DNA of 64,000 nt. Origin: Rhodospirillales bacterium (GTDB lineage: Bacteria; Pseudomonadota; Alphaproteobacteria; UBA828). Where the stretch lies: contig JAPPMY010000056.1 of the NCBI GenBank assembly GCA_028818855.1, positions 1 through 64,000 of the forward strand, given 5' to 3'. A program made the position numbers and the translations under genes. This document shows, piece by piece, positions 61,707 to 64,000 of this stretch (position 1 is its first letter; each line of letters opens with the position of its first letter). The notes under the pieces were generated by a model. It ran no database searches, had not been told where the DNA came from, and saw nothing but the letters and a program-made list of their open reading frames with translations.

Positions 61707-63140
61707 ATGAGCCAGCCAGCACACGCCAGGATCGACGTTGGCGAGCGGGACCCGGTTTCCGTCGCGGGCGCGCTGGTCCGCCGTGCGCGCGCGGCTATGG
61801 AGGCCTTCGCGGATTCGGACCAGGCGCGGGTCGACGAGGCGGTGACTGCGCTGGCGTGGTCGCTCTACAAGCCGGAGAACGCCGAGGCTCTTGCCGCGAT
61901 GGCGGTGGACGACACCGGCCTCGGCAACGCGGCGGACAAGGTCGTGAAGAACCAGCGCAAGACCTTCGGCACGCTGCGCGACCTCATGCGGGCGAAGACC
62001 GTCGGTATCATCGAGGAGCGGCCCGAACTCGGGCTCGTGAAGTACGCGAAGCCGGTGGGCGTGGTCGGTGCGGTGACGCCTTCCACCAATCCCTCCGCGA
62101 CTCCGGTGAACAAGGCGATGATGGCGCTCAAGGGCCGCAATGCCATCGTCATCGCGCCATCGCCCGCCGGCCTCGCGACGACCACGCGAACGGTCGAGCT
62201 GATGCGGGCGGAGCTGCGGAAGATCGGCGCGCCGGCGGACCTGGTGCAGGTGCTCCCGGCCCCGGTGGACAAGGCGCTCACCCACGCGCTGATGGAAGCC
62301 TGCGACCTCGTGGTCGTCACCGGCTCGCAGAGCAACGTGCGCGCCGCCTACCGGAGCGGCACGCCCGCAATCGGCGTGGGCGCGGGCAACGTGCCGGTCA
62401 TCGTCGATTCCAGCGCCAGGCTGGACGAAGCGGCGGCGAAGATCGCCGCGTCCAAGTGCTTCGACAACGCCACCTCGTGCTCGTCGGAGAACGCGGCGAT
62501 CGTCCTGGACGATGTCTACGAGGATGCGCTGGCCGCGCTCCAGCGCGCCGGCGGCTACCTGGCGGACGCGGCGGAGAAGGAGGCGATCCACAATACCCTC
62601 TGGGTGGACGGCAGGCTCAACCGCCGGGTCATCGCCAAGGATTTTGGGGTGTTCGCGGCGGCATGCGGCCTCGGCGACAAGGCGCAGGGGGCACGGTTCT
62701 TCATGGTCGAGGAGACCGGCGCCGGCCCGGACCATCCGTTCTCCGACGAGAAGCTCGCCCTGGTGCTGACCGTCTATCGCGCGCGGGACTTCGACGACGC
62801 CATGGACAGGGTCCGCGCAATCATGGCGGTGAAGGGGCGCGGCCATTCCGTCGGCATTCACACGCAGGAGATGGCGCACGCGCGCAGGCTCGCGGAAGAA
62901 CTCGACACCGCCCGCGTCCTGGTGAACATGGCCCACACCTTCGGCAACGGCGGCGGCTTCGACAGCGGGCTCAACTTCACGCTCTCCATGGGCTGCGGCA
63001 CCTGGCAGGGCAACAGCATCAGCGAGAACCTGAACTACCGGCACTTCCTCAACATCACCCACCTCGCGGTGCCGATCCCCGAGGACAGGCCCAGCGAGGA
63101 GGCGCTGTTCGGGGCCTACTGGGCGAAGTACGGCAAGTAG
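61707..63140 (+). CDS. CoA-acylating aldehyde dehydrogenase, probably sulfoacetaldehyde dehydrogenase (SauS-like)
   Basis: 477 aa. It is an acylating (EutE/SauS-type) aldehyde dehydrogenase: 'PVGVVGAVTPSTNPSATPVNKAMMALKGRNAIVIAPSP' (in parts), catalytic Cys258 in 'FDNATSCSSENA', and 'LNFTLSMGCGTWQGNSISENLNYRHFLN' (in parts), a C-terminal stretch typical of the SauS group. It interconverts an acyl-CoA and the aldehyde with NAD(P). The next gene is an ADP-forming acyl-CoA ligase beta subunit, as expected if an acid (sulfoacetate or another short acid) is activated and then reduced. Acetaldehyde or succinate semialdehyde are alternative substrates. Confidence 0.78.
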   Translation: MSQPAHARIDVGERDPVSVAGALVRRARAAMEAFADSDQARVDEAVTALAWSLYKPENAEALAAMAVDDTGLGNAADKVVKNQRKTFGTLRDLMRAKTVGIIEERPELGLVKYAKPVGVVGAVTPSTNPSATPVNKAMMALKGRNAIVIAPSPAGLATTTRTVELMRAELRKIGAPADLVQVLPAPVDKALTHALMEACDLVVVTGSQSNVRAAYRSGTPAIGVGAGNVPVIVDSSARLDEAAAKIAASKCFDNATSCSSENAAIVLDDVYEDALAALQRAGGYLADAAEKEAIHNTLWVDGRLNRRVIAKDFGVFAAACGLGDKAQGARFFMVEETGAGPDHPFSDEKLALVLTVYRARDFDDAMDRVRAIMAVKGRGHSVGIHTQEMAHARRLAEELDTARVLVNMAHTFGNGGGFDSGLNFTLSMGCGTWQGNSISENLNYRHFLNITHLAVPIPEDRPSEEALFGAYWAKYGK

Positions 63141-63174
63141 GCGCGAGCCGGAGCGCCGTTCGGAACCAGGCATC

Positions 63175-64000
63175 GTGAACTTCGAGGAGCACGCGGCGAA
63201 GCCGCTGCTGCAGGCGGCGGGGATCGCGGTCCCGCGCGGTCGGCGCGCCCGGAGCGCAGGCGAGGCCGAGGCGGTAGCGGCGGCGCTCGGGGTGCCGGTA
63301 GTGGTCAAGGCCCAGGTGCCGGCGGGCAAGCGCGGCAAGGCCGGCGGCATCCGCGCGGCGGACGATCCTCGCGCCGCGCACGACGCGGCCAGCGCGATGC
63401 TCGGCATGGAGATCGCGGGGCACCGGGTGGCCTCGGTGCTCGTCGAGGAACGGGCGGAGATCGCGGCGGAGTACTACGCAGCGGTGCTGAATGACGCGGC
63501 TTCCAAGGGGCCGCTCGTGATGTTCGCGCCCGAAGGCGGCATGGACGTCGAGGAGATCGCGGCCTCGATGCCGCATCGGCTGCGGCGGGCGCGGGTGGAC
63601 ATCCTGCGGGGGTTCGATCTCGAGGCTGCGCGCACGATGCTGGGCGGCCTCGGTCTCGGCGACGCGGAGGGACCCATCGCCGAAGCCCTCGTCGCGCTCT
63701 ACCGCGCCTGGCGCGAGAACGACGCCGAACTGCTCGAAGTGAATCCGCTGGCCCGGCTCGCGGACGGGCGGCTTGTGGCGCTCGACTGCAAGTTCACCCT
63801 CGACGATTCCGGCGTCCAGCGCAGGCAGGAACTCGCGCGCGCGGGGAGCCCGGAGCCGCTCACCGCACTGGAGGCGCGCGGTCAGGCGCTGGGACTGCGA
63901 TACATCGAGCTGGATGGCGACATCGGCGTGCTCGCCAACGGCGCCGGCCTCACCATGACCACCATGGACGTGATCGCGCACCTGGGCGGACGGCCCGCGA
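63175..64000 (+). CDS. ADP-forming acyl-CoA ligase beta subunit (SucC-like, ATP-grasp), 3'-truncated by window edge
   Basis: 275 residues are visible, starting with GTG: 'MNFEEHAAKPLLQAAGIAVPRGRRA', the usual SucC opening. The ATP-grasp domain follows: 'VPVVVKAQVPAGKRGKAGGIRAADD', 'SVLVEERAEIAAEYYAAVLND', 'LLEVNPLARLADGRLVALDCKFTLDD' (in parts). The frame continues to the window end in 'GVLANGAGLTMTTMDVI', the start of the CoA-ligase domain. It is 34 bp after the acylating aldehyde dehydrogenase. A dedicated alpha subunit should follow. The substrate is probably not succinate, given the neighbour. Confidence 0.85.
   Translation, partial: MNFEEHAAKPLLQAAGIAVPRGRRARSAGEAEAVAAALGVPVVVKAQVPAGKRGKAGGIRAADDPRAAHDAASAMLGMEIAGHRVASVLVEERAEIAAEYYAAVLNDAASKGPLVMFAPEGGMDVEEIAASMPHRLRRARVDILRGFDLEAARTMLGGLGLGDAEGPIAEALVALYRAWRENDAELLEVNPLARLADGRLVALDCKFTLDDSGVQRRQELARAGSPEPLTALEARGQALGLRYIELDGDIGVLANGAGLTMTTMDVIAHLGGRPA

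Overview
The window is about 70 % GC and densely packed with genes, many joined by ATGA or TGATG start/stop overlaps. Gene content points to a heterotrophic alphaproteobacterium: a dxs-shc-hpnG / ispH-hpnH hopanoid locus, a CnoX-LON-Trm112-DUF971 block, DUF1491, BetI/ChoXWV choline uptake, and many ABC importers for organic nitrogen. I cannot name the genus. I recognised no rRNA, tRNA, CRISPR array, transposase or phage gene.

Layout. (1) 1-6.3 kb: the end of a DUF1232 gene; an AT-rich island with a membrane-anchored unknown and a 42-aa secreted cysteine-rich peptide that the ORF track misses; then an N,N-dimethylformamidase locus (small subunit, large subunit and a small-subunit-like paralogue), a hicBA toxin-antitoxin pair between 35-bp direct repeats, and a PhnD-like protein. 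(2) 6.3-12.1 kb: a dihydropyrimidinase co-transcribed with a complete polar-amino-acid-type ABC importer, divergent from aliphatic amidase amiE. (3) 12.1-14.5 kb: 5-oxoprolinase subunits pxpB and pxpC, with pxpA about 9 kb away. (4) 14.5-22 kb: cutA and the isoprenoid/hopanoid block. (5) 22-26.6 kb: a pyridoxamine-pyruvate transaminase, pxpA, an orphan sugar-type permease and a LivK-type binding protein. (6) 26.6-36.2 kb: a YejA-like binding protein coupled to glutathione-dependent formaldehyde dehydrogenase, then betA-betI divergent from choXWV and an atypical family-3 binding protein. (7) 36.2-43.3 kb: a full dipeptide-type ABC importer (DFABC order) divergent from an FAD amine oxidase. (8) 43.6-52.2 kb: housekeeping genes (DUF971, Trm112, LON domain, CnoX, DUF192, DUF1491, RecG, GFA, DUF2461), an MmgE/PrpD protein and an orphan MNT-type nucleotidyltransferase. 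(9) 52.3-57.1 kb: a five-gene operon of binding protein, two permeases, a rhodanese and a TfdA-type dioxygenase. (10) 57.3-64 kb: an NmrA-like protein, PuuE allantoinase, dimethylglycine dehydrogenase, and an acylating (sulfo)acetaldehyde-type dehydrogenase followed by an ADP-forming acyl-CoA ligase beta subunit cut by the window edge.

How it works together. Much of the window looks built to take up and dismantle small organic nitrogen compounds: formamides, amides, cyclic amides, 5-oxoproline, choline, dimethylglycine, allantoin and peptides. Several of these routes release one-carbon units, and AdhC plus a GFA-family protein are present to handle formaldehyde.

Three copies of a bipartite palindromic repeat (about 150 bp) sit between genes, two of them at convergent gene ends. 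Stem-loops follow three of the substrate-binding-protein genes, which probably adjusts the ratio of binding protein to permease. All functional calls come from reading the translated sequences, without database searches.
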